Of a stretch of 64,000 bases of DNA, positions 1-12,670 are shown one piece after another. Below the pieces are notes generated by a model, which was not told the origin of the DNA, ran no database searches, and was given only the letters and a program-made list of their open reading frames with translations. The DNA is taken from positions 1 to 64,000 of the forward strand of contig VZRZ01001077.1 of NCBI GenBank assembly GCA_013398175.1, read 5' to 3'. Position 1 is the first letter of the stretch. The number at the start of each line of letters is the position of its first letter. The position numbers and the translations under genes were made by a program. Source of the DNA: Climacteris rufus. Lineage: Eukaryota; Chordata; Aves; Passeriformes; Climacteridae.

Positions 1-385
1 GGCTCTGCAGGGAGACCTGGACAACTGACAGGGCTGGGAAATCACCACCCACATGAAGTTCAAGAAGGGAAAGTCCCAGATCCTGCACCTGAGATGGGAC
101 AACCCTGGGTGTACGGACAGGCTGGGGAATGAGATGCTGGGAAGCAGCGTTGTGGAAAGCGACCTGGGGGCCCTGCCTGATGGAAAGTTAAACACGACTC
201 AGCACTGCCCTGGCAGCCAGGGGGGACATCCATATCCTGGGGGGCATCAGGCCCAGCATGGCCAGCCAGGCCAGGGAAGGGATTGCCTGCTCTGCTCTGG
301 GGCAGCCTCACCCCGAGTGTTGCGGGCAGTTCTGGGCACCAAAATTTAAGAAAGGCATTAAACTATTAGAAAGTTTGCAAAGGAC
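1..385 (+). mobile_element. CR1 LINE fragment, left end cut by the window
   Basis: The order of motifs matches CR1 from the end of the reverse-transcriptase frame into the 3' region: catgaagttcaagaagg, cctgcacctgagatggg, a gacctgggggccctg block, a gacatccatatcctggg block, and tttaagaaaggcattaaact. The frame is broken, so this is a dead copy. At about 385 it meets CR1 sequence in the opposite orientation. Confidence 0.8.
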
Positions 386-480
386 ACTTGCAGGGATGGG
401 ACAGCCACAGCTTCTCTGGGCAAGCTGTGCCAGGGCCTCACCACCTCATAGGGAAGAATTCCTTCCCAGTATGGTACAGG
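386..480 (-). mobile_element. CR1 LINE fragment inverted against its left neighbour
   Basis: The segment reads as reversed CR1: cagggatgggacagccacag, cttctctgggcaagctgtgcc, cctcaccacctcatagggaa, then a gaattccttcccagtat block. It comes from the region just before the 3' end of CR1 but lacks the 3' tail. It abuts the plus-strand CR1 fragment with no spacer that I can see. Confidence 0.75.
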
Positions 481-2737
481 AAAGTTTACTATGGCTGGGG
501 GTGTATTTCCTCTCTTCCTGAGCTTACTTGAGATGAGGATGTCTCTCAGGGAAAAAAATTATCCAGAATGAGCTATGCCAAGAGTTAGAGCTGGAAGGAG
601 AAAGTAAAAAATGAGTCTTGGTTCATCCCACTGTTAAAGGACCTGACAGCAAAGAATAGAAATTGATCTGTTCCTTTATTAGTGCCAGTTATTAATTTGA
701 ACAGTGAAAGTGAGGCTGCCTATAAAATTGGCATGTGCATAGGGTGGGAGACATTATTTTTCTTGGAATAGTTTTCTTTCAGGAGCTTGCTTCTCTGCAA
801 GCACATCTGTGCAGCACGTGCAGACAGTGATAATTCCATCATCAGCTCCTGGAGGAAGCCCATGTGCAGCTGCATGGGAGTCAAGTCCTTCTGGGCAAAC
901 AGTGTTATGGGCTTGGGAATAAATGAAGCAGGGTCTTGGATGAAGCTGCTTAGCTGCAAAATTCTGGTTTCCTCGGCAAGTCAAGAATACCTTGGCCTTT
1001 GCTGCTGAAACCGCTGTTTTTTATTTATAAAGATGCTTCACACTTTGTGCAGGGAAGTTGTGCTGGCTGGGTTGTGGGTGGCTCCATGCAGAGGGTGGAG
1101 GCCATCCTGGTGAACACTGTGGTTCTCCTGCTGCAGGCAGTTGTACTGGAGCTAAGGAGAAGCAGCCGTGTTTCCAGCGTACCCTCTCTCACCTCGTGCA
1201 ACTCACTGAAGGAGTAAAATGTTTTACTTACCCTTGCAGCATTGTGCCTTTAGTGGCTGCTGGGCAGGGGTGCTGTCCTGCAGGGCTGGATGTGACCCTC
1301 AGGAAGGAGATGAGGGTGGGATGTGCAGGTCATCGAGCCACTGGCTCCTGCCAGCTCAGCTTGTGCTGCCTCCTGTCAGTGGGTGTCCCCTTTTGCTGCT
1401 GGGTGGCTTGCACATGAATCCCCAGGGAGAATATGGGAGATGAACTCCAGATCCTTCAGCCCCAAGGCCTTGTGGTGCCTAGCAAAAAATCATCTTCCTT
1501 CCCTGGTTATTGTTTTTATGAATGGGCATTCTGATTTAAAGTAAAGCTGAGCTAACTCTGATTGTGCTGGTGGTAGTGTCAGGGCTGTGTTGATCCCAGG
1601 ACAAGAGTTACCCAGTGGGATAACCCCTAGGCTGATCTGCAGGTACTGGCCTGAGCCCTGGAAATGGTTAAGGCACAGTGGTGGGACTGACTGCACACAG
1701 AGAGCTGGGAAGCAAAGTGACAGATCCTACAATGAATTTGCACAATTCCATTTAAAGCCAGGCTTCTATTTAAAGGACTTGGTGAAGGATGATGTGCCTG
1801 CGAGCAAGAGTGGGAATGAAGTGATGATTCATTCTGGGATGCACTGGGCTGTTTCACAGCTCCTGGATCGAGATCACAATTAAAAGTGCCTTTGCTGAGG
1901 CAAAGTTACTCCTTTTGTTTCTTTCATTTGTTGTTACTTTTCTCATGCTGTAATAAATTGAAAATGTATTTGGTCAAAAAGTGCCGTTGTGGATTCTTTT
2001 CCCTACTGTTCTGTGTGCACGGATGTTAATCCATGTTATGTTGTGCCTTGGCTGTGCTGCCAAGAATCAGTTTTCTGTGCTTCCTGGATCCTGTGTCTTG
2101 TAGTAATTCCCCAAATGTTTATCTGTTTTCATCCTGTAGAAATTAATGGGTTTCTTTTTTTAATGGGGTGAAGCTGGCAATTAAATTGAAATAAAATCTG
2201 AGAAAAGAATGCTGCTGTTTTCCGTGTAGTTCATGCGTTGCTCTTCCTTCCAGAAACACCCCTTGATTGTTGCCCTCCCCTGGCTGCCTATTGACCTCCT
2301 CCTGGGCTCTGCCCTCTCATGGTTAGTTTTTTCTGTGTGTATGGGGCAGGATTTTTACCATTTTTGTCTGCTTTCAGAATTGCAGGGTTTCTGCTTAGCT
2401 TGTCTAGGGATCTGGAGTTAAACGGTTCAAAGAACTCACTGGTTCAAAGACTGGGTGTCTTTGGGTTAATTCTTGACTTTGTGTCATTTTGGGAGTTCCA
2501 AGGATAACTGCCCATGAAGCCTTGGAGGCCCACTGGTGCTTGCTGAAAAGGGGTTTTGTCACACAGTTGATTTTAAGGACTGCTTTGACCACCCAGAAAG
2601 GGACTTCATGTAAGGAGAAGCGTGCAGACAGATCTCTTACTGGCCTGTGCCTTTGGCTAAGGGAGAACTGCTGGCCCAGGTAGCTCTGTGAGCAGCTTTA
2701 AGGATCCCCACCACAGGAACTTGTTGCTGTAGCAGAA
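481..2737. other. Unique flanking DNA, no gene recognised
   Basis: I see no exon with a recognisable product. Short open frames on both strands lack splice context and familiar motifs. A polyadenylation-type AATAAA on the plus strand at 1951-1956 lies in AT-rich sequence and could end a plus-strand transcript, but nothing else supports one. Confidence 0.4.
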
Positions 2738-2995
2738 GAATCACAGGATCATAGAATTGTTAAGGTTGGAAAATTCCTCAAAGATCATTAAGTTCAGCCC
2801 TCAACCTGGCACCACTACCATGTTCACCACTAAACCACGACCTCAAGTGCCACATCCGTGTTTTTCAAACACTTCCAGGAATGGTGACTCCACCACTGCC
2901 CTGGGCAGCCTCTGCCAAGGCTGGGCAACCCTTCCCATGAAGAAATCTTTCCTAATATTGAATTGAAATCTCCCCTGACACAGCTCGAAACCTTA
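2738..2995 (-). mobile_element. CR1 LINE 3' fragment
   Basis: It begins with the reversed tail gaatcacaggatcatagaat, then ggttggaaaattcctc, a caccactaaaccacgacctc block, ttccaggaatggtgactcca, gggcagcctctgcca and atgaagaaatctttcctaat. It fades out near cacagctcga. This is the usual length of a short, 5'-truncated bird CR1 copy. Confidence 0.9.
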
Positions 2996-5900
2996 GAGGG
3001 AGTCACTGACCCACAGCCAGGACTGCATCCCCTGCTGCAAGGCTCGGTGGGGGGCAAGAAGGGCCCCAGAGCTTGGCCTTTGATGCTGTTGAACAGGACA
3101 TGGGTGGTCAGTGTCAGTGGAGGAGGCCCTCTAACTGAGATAGCTTCATCAGGAGGAGAGATCCACTTCATCCTGTGCCTTTGCATGAACTGACTCCCTG
3201 CTGAGTGGGATCCAGAGTCTCCCCTCCTTTCCCACTGGTCTGGGACCCTTTGGGGAGAGGAGCAGCTGTGTAGGCAGGAGGCTGTGCTTGTGCTGGTGCC
3301 CATGCTCAGCAGTGTGCCCTGACCCTCTGCCTCTGCAGGAACGGTCTCGTGCCAGGTAAAGGAACCAGTGCAGAGCGTCGTGGGCATCACCAAGGTTTGG
3401 GTGTGACTGAAAAAACAGCTTGGTGAAACTACCAAAGTGTAGGATTCAGGGCAGGGAGTAATTTTCTATCTGCATCTCCCCCACTTCAAAGGGATATTGT
3501 TGGTGCCACATGCTAAGAAATCAGAGGCAGGAGATGAGACAGGTATGTGGCAACACTGCTCCAGTTGATTCAGTGCCACTGCTTTGGCATAAAAGAGCAT
3601 TTTGGGTGAATCCTGGGCTGCCCTTTCTATTTTGGAGCACAGGCCACCATACACTGTGGTGACAAGGAAAAGCTTTCTGCCATGGTGCTGTTGATACATC
3701 TTTAATGACATTGTGTCTAGTAAAGCAAATACCTTTCAGACTCAGTCTGTGCTTCATGAACTGGTGACAAGTGAAGTCAGGTGCCAGCAGCTGGAGTGCC
3801 ACTGCACCTGAAGCCTGGATAAGTCACTGGTGAGACGTGTCCTCATGGCATGATTTACATCAAATCCTCTCTTTTCAGTAGCAAAATATTTTATCACACT
3901 CAGGTGGCTTTTTTTTTTCCTTGTAAGCCCTGGTTTTAGTTAGCCTGTGGGTCTTCCAGTGCCCCAGCCCTCCAGCTCCTGTCTGGAGGATGCTCTGTGC
4001 CATCCAGCAGTGCCTCACTCCCCTGGCAGCACCGGCTCCAGAATGCCAGAGCAGTGGTGCTGCTGGGTTCCCAGAGCTGCTCCCTGCTGAATGCTCTGCA
4101 GGAGCAGAAAGGGAGAGGGCTGACGTTATTTTTCCTCTGTGGGCTCTGAGCTAACTCATTTTAAAAGTTCCTAGTGGAAAAGAGGATGCCTGTGCCTCTT
4201 AAATACTCCTGATTCATAGTGGTTGCAAACAGCTGGGTTTTGCTTCTCCTCTCTCTGTGAAGAAAAAATCCCACCCACTGAGACTGAGATTTCCAAATCC
4301 CCATGGGGCTGACAAGCACACTGGAAATCTTTGGAAGAGCTGTGTTCCCTGGCCTCACAACTGCCTTTCTGAGCTCAGCCCTCTGTCAACTCTCCAGCCT
4401 GTGTCCTCAGTAACCTTTCCACTTGCCTGGGTGTTTCACTTTTAATGAAGATTTGTTAAGAATATTCCCAAGCATAAAACAGATCTCTGTATTTTCAGGG
4501 AGGGAGAAGAGGCAAAAAAAAATCTGTTTTCTTCATCCCACCAATTCCAGCTGGGGTCTTACCCTTGCTTGGAATTAAAAACCCTAAGATGTCAAAACCA
4601 AAGGTTGCTCCTGGGCAGCGCTGGTGCTTCCTGCAAGTAAGGCAAGTACAGGAGCTTTTCCTTTCACCCTGGTATCACACACTACCCCAGGTCTGCTTTG
4701 CTTTAGTTTTATGCTGGTTTATGGTTAAGCAGCAAGGTGTAGTCAGAGGTTTCAGAAGTGAGGAAGCTCACCCTTCACTAAGGTCCCAGCTGTGCCTCTG
4801 GAGCTGGCTCATAGTCACCCTGATTTATCACAGCTACTTTTCTGTGCTCTGGAAGAACTCTCTTCTGCCAGGAGGTAGGGAGATGATTTACAGCAGGTAG
4901 GAACCAAATTCAAAGTCCAGGGATAACAGGTAAAATTACAGCAGAAAATAATACTAATAATTAATAGTAATAATTTAGATAGCGGTTTTCTATGAAAGAG
5001 TTGAAATGGTATCTTTCAGGGTATTCCCAGGCAGAGAGCACATGGGGCACAGGTGAAACTCACCTTGATGAGCTCAGAGTCAGTAAGAAAATGAGTAGGA
5101 AGGAAATCCTTCATTCAGAGCTGGATGAAATTCATCTGGATGAGTCTAGGCTGGACCTGACTCTGGAAACATGAAAAAGACTCCTTGTTCCATCACAGAC
5201 TCTCTCTGCAAGTGAAGAGGACATGCAAATTAAGCAAAATAGTAACAGAGACATCAGGTTTGAAGATTCCAGGGCCCCTGTGTGATAAGCAGGGTCCCTT
5301 CACAATACTGTGATGAATCTACCAGTGAAGCTGTAGAATGTGGAGCTTTCAAACCTGTTTTTTTATCAGCATGGAGAAGAAGGAATTTTTATGGAGTGTG
5401 ACAGAGAACACTGACCCACACAGACCTGTTGTGGCTTGCTCTCAATGTAGTGAACTTCACAGTTTGGTTCTGTTAAGTCACGTTCCCAAGTTCCCAGAAT
5501 CTGAATCTCTACAAGGGATGGAGAGGCCCGGGGGATACAGTAATTTTTTTTTCCTGAGCAATGCTGTCCCTGGCATGCCTGGTGAATCGTGTTTTCTGAC
5601 ACAGAAAAAAATAAATCCTCTTTCAAGGTAAAGACACATAGCTGTCTTCCTCCATATCTTCCACAAGTCCAAAACAAATCTGAAACATAAGGCCTTCCCA
5701 ACAGTTTAAATTATTTTCATCCTTGATGCCAGAAATCTGGGGTAATGTTGGGTGGTGATGAAACCAATTTATTCTCAGATATTTTTGGCACCAGCAAAAA
5801 TGTCTGTCAATTTTTCAGTAGTCCTGGTGTGGTGCTTTATAGCATGGCACCAGATTTACCATGCATGTCCCAACTAGTTAAAACTTGTACCATTAAAAGG

Positions 5901-6409
5901 GGGGTTGGGGCAGCTTCTGGGCTGGAAGATTAGAAAAAAGAGGAATGGAAAAACATCAGGAAGGAGGCTGGAAGAAAAAGGAACCTGAGTTTTTGCCATC
6001 TCCATTTCTGACAAAGCGCAACTTGCCTGATGAGGAGTCATTGGGAAGTCTGTTCCTGACTGGGAGCTGTGGCACTCTCCTTGGGAAGGCAGCCAGGTTA
6101 GTAAATAGTTCTCATTATGAGAACCCAAGAGGGAAAAATGAACCATGAAAAACATATCTTGAACAGACTGTTGAGGAAGAGGAAAGTGAGCTCAGAATAA
6201 CCCATAACATCCAATAGCAGGACAGGTAGTTTTTTGTCACCACCCTCTTAGGAAGTTGGATAACTATTGGTTAGATATTATTTTGAAAAATTGTATTCTG
6301 TGTCTTCCACTATGTCTCACAACCGATCCTGCAAGGACATGTCAGTGACTCTCCCATCGACACAGCCCCAGACTGAGAACATCGGGGCCGAGGCTGGGTG
6401 TGGGTGTCT
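2996..6409. other. Unique flanking DNA, no gene recognised
   Basis: Mixed sequence without a supported exon or recognisable repeat. It includes short T runs (about 3910-3918), an AT-rich patch near 4950-4980 and a small palindrome gatgaaattcatc near 5124. Open frames here (for example 4565-4900 plus) show no family resemblance that I can name. Confidence 0.4.
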
Positions 6410-7067
6410 GCAGGATGGGACAGAAGGGCTGGAAAGGCCCTGGGGGTGCTGGTGGCAGCAGCTGAACGTGAGCCCAGGTGGGCAAGAAGGGCTGGAGCAC
6501 CTTGGCCTGACCATCACTGGGGTGGCAGCAGGACCAGGGCAGTGACCATCGCCTGTGCTGGGCACTGCTGAGACCCCACCTCAAATCCTGGGGGCAGTTT
6601 TGGGCCCCTCACAACAAGAAAGACCTTGAGGGGCTGGAGCATGTCCAGGGCAGGGAAGGGAGCTGGGGAAGGGGCTGGAGCACCAGGAGGGGCTGAGGGA
6701 GCTGGGGGGGCTCAGCCTGGAGCAAAGGAGGCTCAGGGGGCCCTGCTGGCTCTGCACAGCTCCTGCCAGGAGGGGCAGCCAGGGGGGTCGGGCTCTGCTC
6801 CCAGGGAACAGGGACAGGAGGAGAGGGAACGGCCTCAGGCTGGGCCAGGGTGGGGTTAGGAAGAATTTCTTCATGGAAAGGATTGTCAGGCATTGAAATG
6901 GGCTGACCACAGATGTGATGGATTCACCATTCCTGGAGTTGTTCAAGAAATGACTGGAGGTGGCACTGGGCATGTCCTGGTCTAGCTGACAAGAGGTCAT
7001 TGGTCAAAGGTTGACTCAATGATCTTGGAGATCTTTTCCAACCTAAATGATTCTGTCATTCTGTGAT
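6410..7067 (+). mobile_element. CR1 LINE 3' fragment, same subfamily as the copy at 9897
   Basis: The plus-strand CR1 order is clear: gaaaggccctgggggtgctg, gagaccccacctcaaatcc, ttttgggcccctcacaacaa, ggggctcagcctggagcaaa, aggaagaatttcttcatgg, cctggagttgttcaagaaa, gatcttttccaacctaaatg, then the tail attctgtcattctgtga. The frame is interrupted. Long runs match the reverse complement of 9897-10560. Confidence 0.92.
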
Positions 7068-7994
7068 TTCATACAATGAAAATAATTTGATCAGTGTGAA
7101 AATAAGAAATTTCTGCTGACAGTAGCAGCCTTTATACACCACACTTTTTCCTGTCAGTCTTTTTGCTATCGACATGCCTCCAACAACGTGTGCTTTCTCC
7201 CTGACATGCCAAGAGCTGTCTGCTATCAATCAGTACGAGCTGTTCCATCAGCTCTGTCCATACTTCTACCCCCTCTGCCCTCCTGCCACTGCCAGACATG
7301 TTCAAATATCAGGATGGGAATAATCAGTGGTGGGGAGAAGGGCAAAACTCCAGGTACAGCTGACACATCACCCTGTAGCATTTGGATGCAACCCAGTCTC
7401 TGATGCAAACTCCGCTCTAAGAGCTGCTGTGGCCATGCTGTTATTTATGTCTTCCACAAGTGCCTTCTCTCGCTTATTTCTGTTTATTTCTTGCTCTAGT
7501 GATGTTTTCTGGCTCTGGTTCAGCTTTGTTGATTACCTGTGAATATTAAAGGACTGTGGCAAGACTGCTGTGTGCACTGGGTGGTGGCATCCTGGTGGTG
7601 GTGAATGCCCCAGCCCCTTTTCAGCCACACCATGATCTGAGAAATGCGCCCGGACTCCTCTTGAGCTTATTAGAAAGCTCCAGGAACTGGTGCTGTCCAA
7701 CGGGCTCCTGCTATTTTTTAGGTCTCAGGCATATAAACAGCGGTCCAAAATGAGACCCTTTGAACTTTTCTGGACCATCAAACTCCCTCTGAATGGGGCC
7801 TCTCAGAGTTGCACTGGGGGGATCCCTGAACAATGATGGGTCCTGGGCTGATCCCCCCACTCCTTGAGGCTCCATCCTTTGCACTGAGAAGATGCAGAGG
7901 CATCTGAAGTATTTCACTAATTCAAGGGGAATTTTTCACAGGTACCTTGCACCAACTCTTTGTGTGCCTGCAGGTGTGCATATGCCATAGCAAA
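7068..7994. other. Unique flanking DNA, no gene recognised
   Basis: No supported exon. A short plus-strand frame at 7327-7542 (71 codons) is Ser/Phe-rich at its C-terminal end and has no known motif. Confidence 0.35.
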
Positions 7995-8547
7995 TGTGGG
8001 AGAAATGCTGCTCTCTTGGATTCTTTTAAGTACTTTAGATATGTAAGTTAGGCCTGTAAGTTACTGTTGTAAATCCTATATGTACCCTTTGCTAAATTGT
8101 TACATTTAAGTTAAAAGTTAATTTAAATGTTGTTAAATGTTACGTTTAAATGCTGTTAAGTGTTGTTCCTTTGCTAGTGTTAAGTTTAAATTAATTTATG
8201 AGTTAAATGTTGTTGAATTTAAGTACTGCTAAGTGTAAGTACTGTTAAGTGCTATTGAGCCTTTAGGCTGTATTCCTTTTTATCCTTGCCCTTTCCACCC
8301 TTTTGTCTCACACCCCCCCCCCTCCCCACACCTCCACATAGATAGTTTTCGGTCTATTTTGGTTTGGATTGATTGACCCTGGATTTTTGTTTGTTGCTTT
8401 TCCTCGGAGTGCCTTAACCATGTAGTCAGCCGTAGAGTGAACCTTGCCCACGAACTCTGTCATGCTGTTGCTTTTATATTAAATCTGATTGTAGAGATAC
8501 CTTTGCTGGTGATTCTTTAAGTGACCTTAAAACACTTGTTCATAACA
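7995..8547 (+). mobile_element. Solo LTR-like element with degenerate ttaagtgtt repeats
   Basis: The proposed element starts TGTGGGAG and ends CATAACA (553 bp). From about 8095 to 8260 it is made of imperfect gttaaatgttgttaa and taagtgtaagtactgttaag words, a pattern I associate with some bird ERV LTRs. An ATTAAA signal at 8478-8483 lies 64 bp before the proposed end. A C-rich tract (cacccccccccctcccc) starts near 8308. I found no target-site duplication (flanks gcaaa and gtgtc), so the 5' boundary is uncertain. A second copy of the last 18 bp plus the next base occurs at 33046-33064. Confidence 0.55.
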
Positions 8548-9896
8548 GTGTCCGCTGTAAGGAGCTGAGATTTGGCAGCTCCTCTCCTGTTCCTCATGTA
8601 TTTTAGGTGTAAGATAGAGACCTCTCCTTTTCATATGGGAGAAAGGCATTTACTCCTCAGCCATGTCACTTTCCAAGATAGAGGTGGTGGGAATTTGGGA
8701 CACAGCAAATTCTTTCTCTTCTGCATGCTTCCAACTCAGCTCAAGCTTAGTAGCCATCCTGAGTCAGAGTTTCCCTGCTTTCCAAGATTTTGGGCCATGG
8801 TGCCTTGTGTTGCTGGATGTGAAAGCTGCTAGAACCAAACTGAAATGCTGAATGGTGTTTCACAGAGAACACGTCTCACTACTGTGGGAGTTTTCTTCCT
8901 AGATACATCTTGTCCTCTGGAGTAGTTTCTTGGGGCAAAATCTGCATCTGAACATCCTGGTTGGGGTGGTCTTCACAATGAGGGAACTTCACTTTGAGGG
9001 CATTACATTTGTGTATATTTAAGTGACCTTAAGAGCTGTGCTGGTTTCTACTAGGAAAAAAAAAAGCCGCCATCTGGTGTTATCTGGGGTACCAGTTGTT
9101 CCTCTACTATTCTAAAGGAAATATTGTATCTACATTATCCTTCTGCAATATGTTTTCCCGAATTTGGGTTGAATGGTAGTAAAACCAAATAGGTTGTCTT
9201 AAAAACTACACCTCCTCTGCTAGGTCATCTCCTTACACACAGCCTAGTAAAACTGCTGTGAGAAGCTCCTCGTTTACTGTTTTTTAATTTCTTAATGCCC
9301 TCTGCTGCCTCTATTCTTATGGGAGACTTGATTTATTTTCAAGGAGTGGTATGTTTAAACATGCAAGTTACCAAAGATGTGAGTTATATGTATGAAGATA
9401 TGTCTTCAGTTTTCTTCTAAGCATCCCCACTGCCTTGCAGTAAGCAAATACACTTTCAGTAGAACCTGTTCTCATGTGGTTTGTCAAAACTATATTGTAG
9501 AATAAGGACCAACTTTTGATCTTGTTTTTTGGGTGTTTTTCTTAAAAGCAAATTGTAAAATGGTGCATAAATTGGTACCACATATAACTCTACCTGAATC
9601 AGATAACACAGTGACAACACCTTTGGTAAGTTAGAAAATCAGTCAAGTTTAGTGTTTGGATTCTGTCACTCATTTCTGATAACTCATTTGTAAATATTTG
9701 AACAATGAAGATCATCATGTTTCATCTTCTTCTAACAATAAAAGACCATCCAAGATTTTAGGGTGACACATAGTGACAATCCCACGTCCTGAACCAAGGG
9801 GATGAGTGCAGCACACTTGTACCTCTGGTACCCAGTCAAGTAGCACCTACACCAACGTTTGGCTGGCATGCTCAGGGTGACTTGCAGGAAGACAAA
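8548..9896. other. AT-rich flanking DNA, no gene recognised
   Basis: No supported exon. The word tttaagtgaccttaa, found near the end of the LTR-like element (about 8517), recurs at about 9018 and may be a further scrap of that element. AATAAA occurs near 9738 but has no transcript context. Confidence 0.35.
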
Positions 9897-10732
9897 GAAT
9901 CACAGAGTCATTAGGGTTGGAAATGATCTCTAAGATCAAGTCCAATCTTTGACTAATCACCACCCTGTCAACTAAACTGCAGCACCAAATGCCACGTCCA
10001 GTCATTTCTTTTCAGGGATGGGGACTCCACCACCCACCTGCCTGGGCAGCCCCTTCCAATGCCTGACAATCCTTTCCATGAAGAAATTCCTCCTCATGTG
10101 CAATGTGAACCTCCCCTGGCACAGCCTGAGGCCATTGCCTTTGTCCTGTCCCTGTTCCCTGGGAGCAGAGCCCGACCCCCCTGGCTGCCCCTCCTGGCAG
10201 GAGCTGTGCAGAGCCAGCAGGGCCCCCTGAGCCTCCTTTGCTCCAGGCTGAGCCCCCCCAGCTCCCTCAGCTGCTCCTGGTGCTCCAGCCCCTTCCCCAG
10301 CTCCGTTCCCTGCCCTGGACATGCTCCAGCCCCTCCAGGTCTTTCTTGTTGTGAGGGGCCCAAAACTGCCCCCAGAATTCAAGGTGGGGTCTCAGCAGTG
10401 TCCAGCACAGGCGATGGTCACTGCCCTGGTCCTGCTGCCACCCCAGTGATGGTCAGGCCAAGGTGCTCCAGTCCTTCTTGCCCACCTGGGCTCACGTTCA
10501 GCTGCTGCCACCAGCACCCCCAGGGCCTTTCCTGACGGGCCCTTTGCAGCCCTTCTGGCCCCGCCTGGAGCTCAGGGACTGTTGTGACCCAAGGAAAGGA
10601 CCCAGCACTCGGCCTTGGTGAAACCTCAGAGCACTGGCCTTGGATTCAGCCTCTCCAGATACAACTGCAGAGCCTTCCTGCCCTGCAGCAGATCGACGCT
10701 TCCATCCAACTCAGTCTGCAAACTTACTGAGT
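9897..10732 (-). mobile_element. CR1 LINE 3' fragment (about 836 bp), inverted relative to the copy at 6410
   Basis: It begins with the reversed tail gaatcacagagtcattaggg and runs back through ccacgtccagtcatttc, gggatggggactccaccacc, tgacaatcctttccatgaag, ctgggagcagagcccgac, aggctgagcccccccagc, tgaggggcccaaaactgccc and aaggtggggtctcagcag into the upstream part (cttggtgaaacctcagagca, ctgcagagccttcctgcc, gcaaacttactgag). It reaches further 5' than most copies in the window. It has no intact frame. Confidence 0.93.
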
Positions 10733-12126
10733 GTCAAGGTGTTGTCAGAGGAAATGAAAACATCATCTGAATGGCAGTTGAGGGGAAACAATAACCAGGA
10801 TCGTGTTTTCTGCTTCAGCCTATTTTATGTAAATCTCATCAGCACAATAAGCTCTAGCAGTGGCCTGGTTTAGAAGACAAATACTTCGAGGCAGTTCTAG
10901 TAAATATGGTTGTTGTCACCTGCTTCAGCAAGTACAGCTATGCTGAAAATCTCAGCCCAGGCTGTTCTGGATGCTGCAGGGACTAATAAGAAGGGTCATG
11001 AGCAAAGCTCACACTGCCCAGAGCTTATGAAACAGGAGCAAACGGCTGACCTGGCATGAACCACTCCCCACACAGCCTGAAAAATTCATCTTGCTTCATT
11101 ATTGATGACCTCTTTTTAAGGAAAGTATTTGCCCCCAACCAAGAACTCTGAAAAAGCACAGCAAACCAAAGAACAAGTCAAAGAATGAGTCAAACCCATG
11201 TATTTATTTTCTGCCCCTTGGAGATACTCGCCAGGATTTTAAAGAGGCACCTGACTTAAAAGAATAATAATCCTGTGATTAAATTATTTATACTTGAAAC
11301 CAACTTGCAAATGCTTTTGTCTGCTAAAAAATACATGAACTCTGAAGGCTTCCAAGACTTAAAATACAGATTGCATGTCTGAGAATGTCTTGCAAATCTT
11401 ACTTAATCACAATAAAAGACATGGGAATAAACCAGAAGCCATTTTATTTAAAAAGGCCATCCAGTTGCAAGTTGAGTGCTGCTGATGCCCATACAGCCTC
11501 AGAGGCAGATGGATGACTCTCAGATCAGGTTTTCATATGCTTAGAACCAAAAGAAGAAACCAGGCTCTCTGTGTTGTGATGCTTCAGGAGGACAGGAGGC
11601 AGAAGGATTCATGGCAGGTTTCTGTTGTGGTTCTGAGCCTGGCTCTGGCAGATTCCAGGTGAACAGGCACCCACCCCCTCACCACAGAGCTCTGAATCCA
11701 ACTCTTGGCATCCCACAATGTGTTCAATCTTGAAGATTTTTCTTTCCGTTCTGTGTGACCCAAAAGCTGTGTCTTGCCAAATCCATTGGTATCTGCAGTA
11801 GAGGAGCTGCAGTTGAGAACTGCCTGGTGAGAGTTCCCTGCCCATCTGCTCTGGATCCTGTTAGCTCCACAGGCCTCCAGGAGATGGGATACACAAGCCA
11901 TGGTAGTTTCTGTTGGACAACAGCTCAGCACTAAAGATGCTGTAAGAAGTTATATTTTTCAGGAGAAACCCACTCTAACAGCTTGTTTGTCTGAGTTGTT
12001 TCACCTTAAAACTTATGGTCCAATAAAGAGAATAAAATGGGAAAAAACGTGGTATGTCTGTCCTGTACCCTCAGACCGCTGTCAAGTGTCTCAGTGCTGG
12101 ACAAACATGATCATGCTCCTAAGGGG
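10733..12126. other. Unique flanking DNA, no gene recognised
   Basis: No supported exon or repeat. The longest frame, minus strand 11931-11584 (115 codons), shows no recognisable domain. AATAAA occurs near 11411. Confidence 0.35.
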
Positions 12127-12670
12127 TGATTCTCCCCCTCCACTCTGCTGTGGTGAATCCCCACCTGGAGCACTGCATCCAGGTCTGGGGGTTCAGCACA
12201 AGGAACATGTGGAGCTGTTGGAACAAGTCCAGAGGAGGCCATGGAGATGCTCTGAGGGCTGGAGCCTCTCTGCTCTGCAGCCAGGTTGGGACAGTTGGGG
12301 GTGGTCACCTGGAGAAGAGAAGGCTCCAGGGAGACCTCAGAGCCCCTTCCAGTGCCTGAAGGGGCTCCAGGAGAGCTGGAGAGGGACTTGGGACAAGGGA
12401 TGGAGTGACAGACCAAGGGGGAATGGCTTTCCACTGCCAGAGGGCAGAGTTAGACAGAATATTGGGAAATTGTTCCCTGTGAGGCTGCTGCCCAGAGAAG
12501 CCCACAGGGTGCCCAGAGCAGCTGTGGCTGCCCCATCCCTGGAAGTGTCCAAGGCCAGGTTGAACAGGACTTGGAGCAACCTGGGATAGGGGAAGGTGTC
12601 CCTGCCCACAGCAGGGGATGAAATGAGATGGGCTTTAAAGTTCCTTCCAACCCAAACCGTCCTGGGATTC
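12127..12670 (+). mobile_element. CR1 LINE 3' fragment
   Basis: Plus-strand CR1 order: aatccccacctggagcactg, ggagctgttggaacaagtcc, ggagaagagaaggctccagg, cccagagaagcccacagg, ccccatccctggaagtgtcc, gaaggtgtccctgcccaca, then ccttccaacccaaaccgtcc and a slightly decayed tail tgggattc. The 229-codon plus-strand frame that crosses it (11900-12589) is a by-product of this repeat. Confidence 0.93.

Noticed and set aside
11900..12589. 229-codon plus-strand frame
   Set aside because: Its second half is CR1 3'-region sequence, which is mostly non-coding, and the frame does not follow the CR1 reverse transcriptase.
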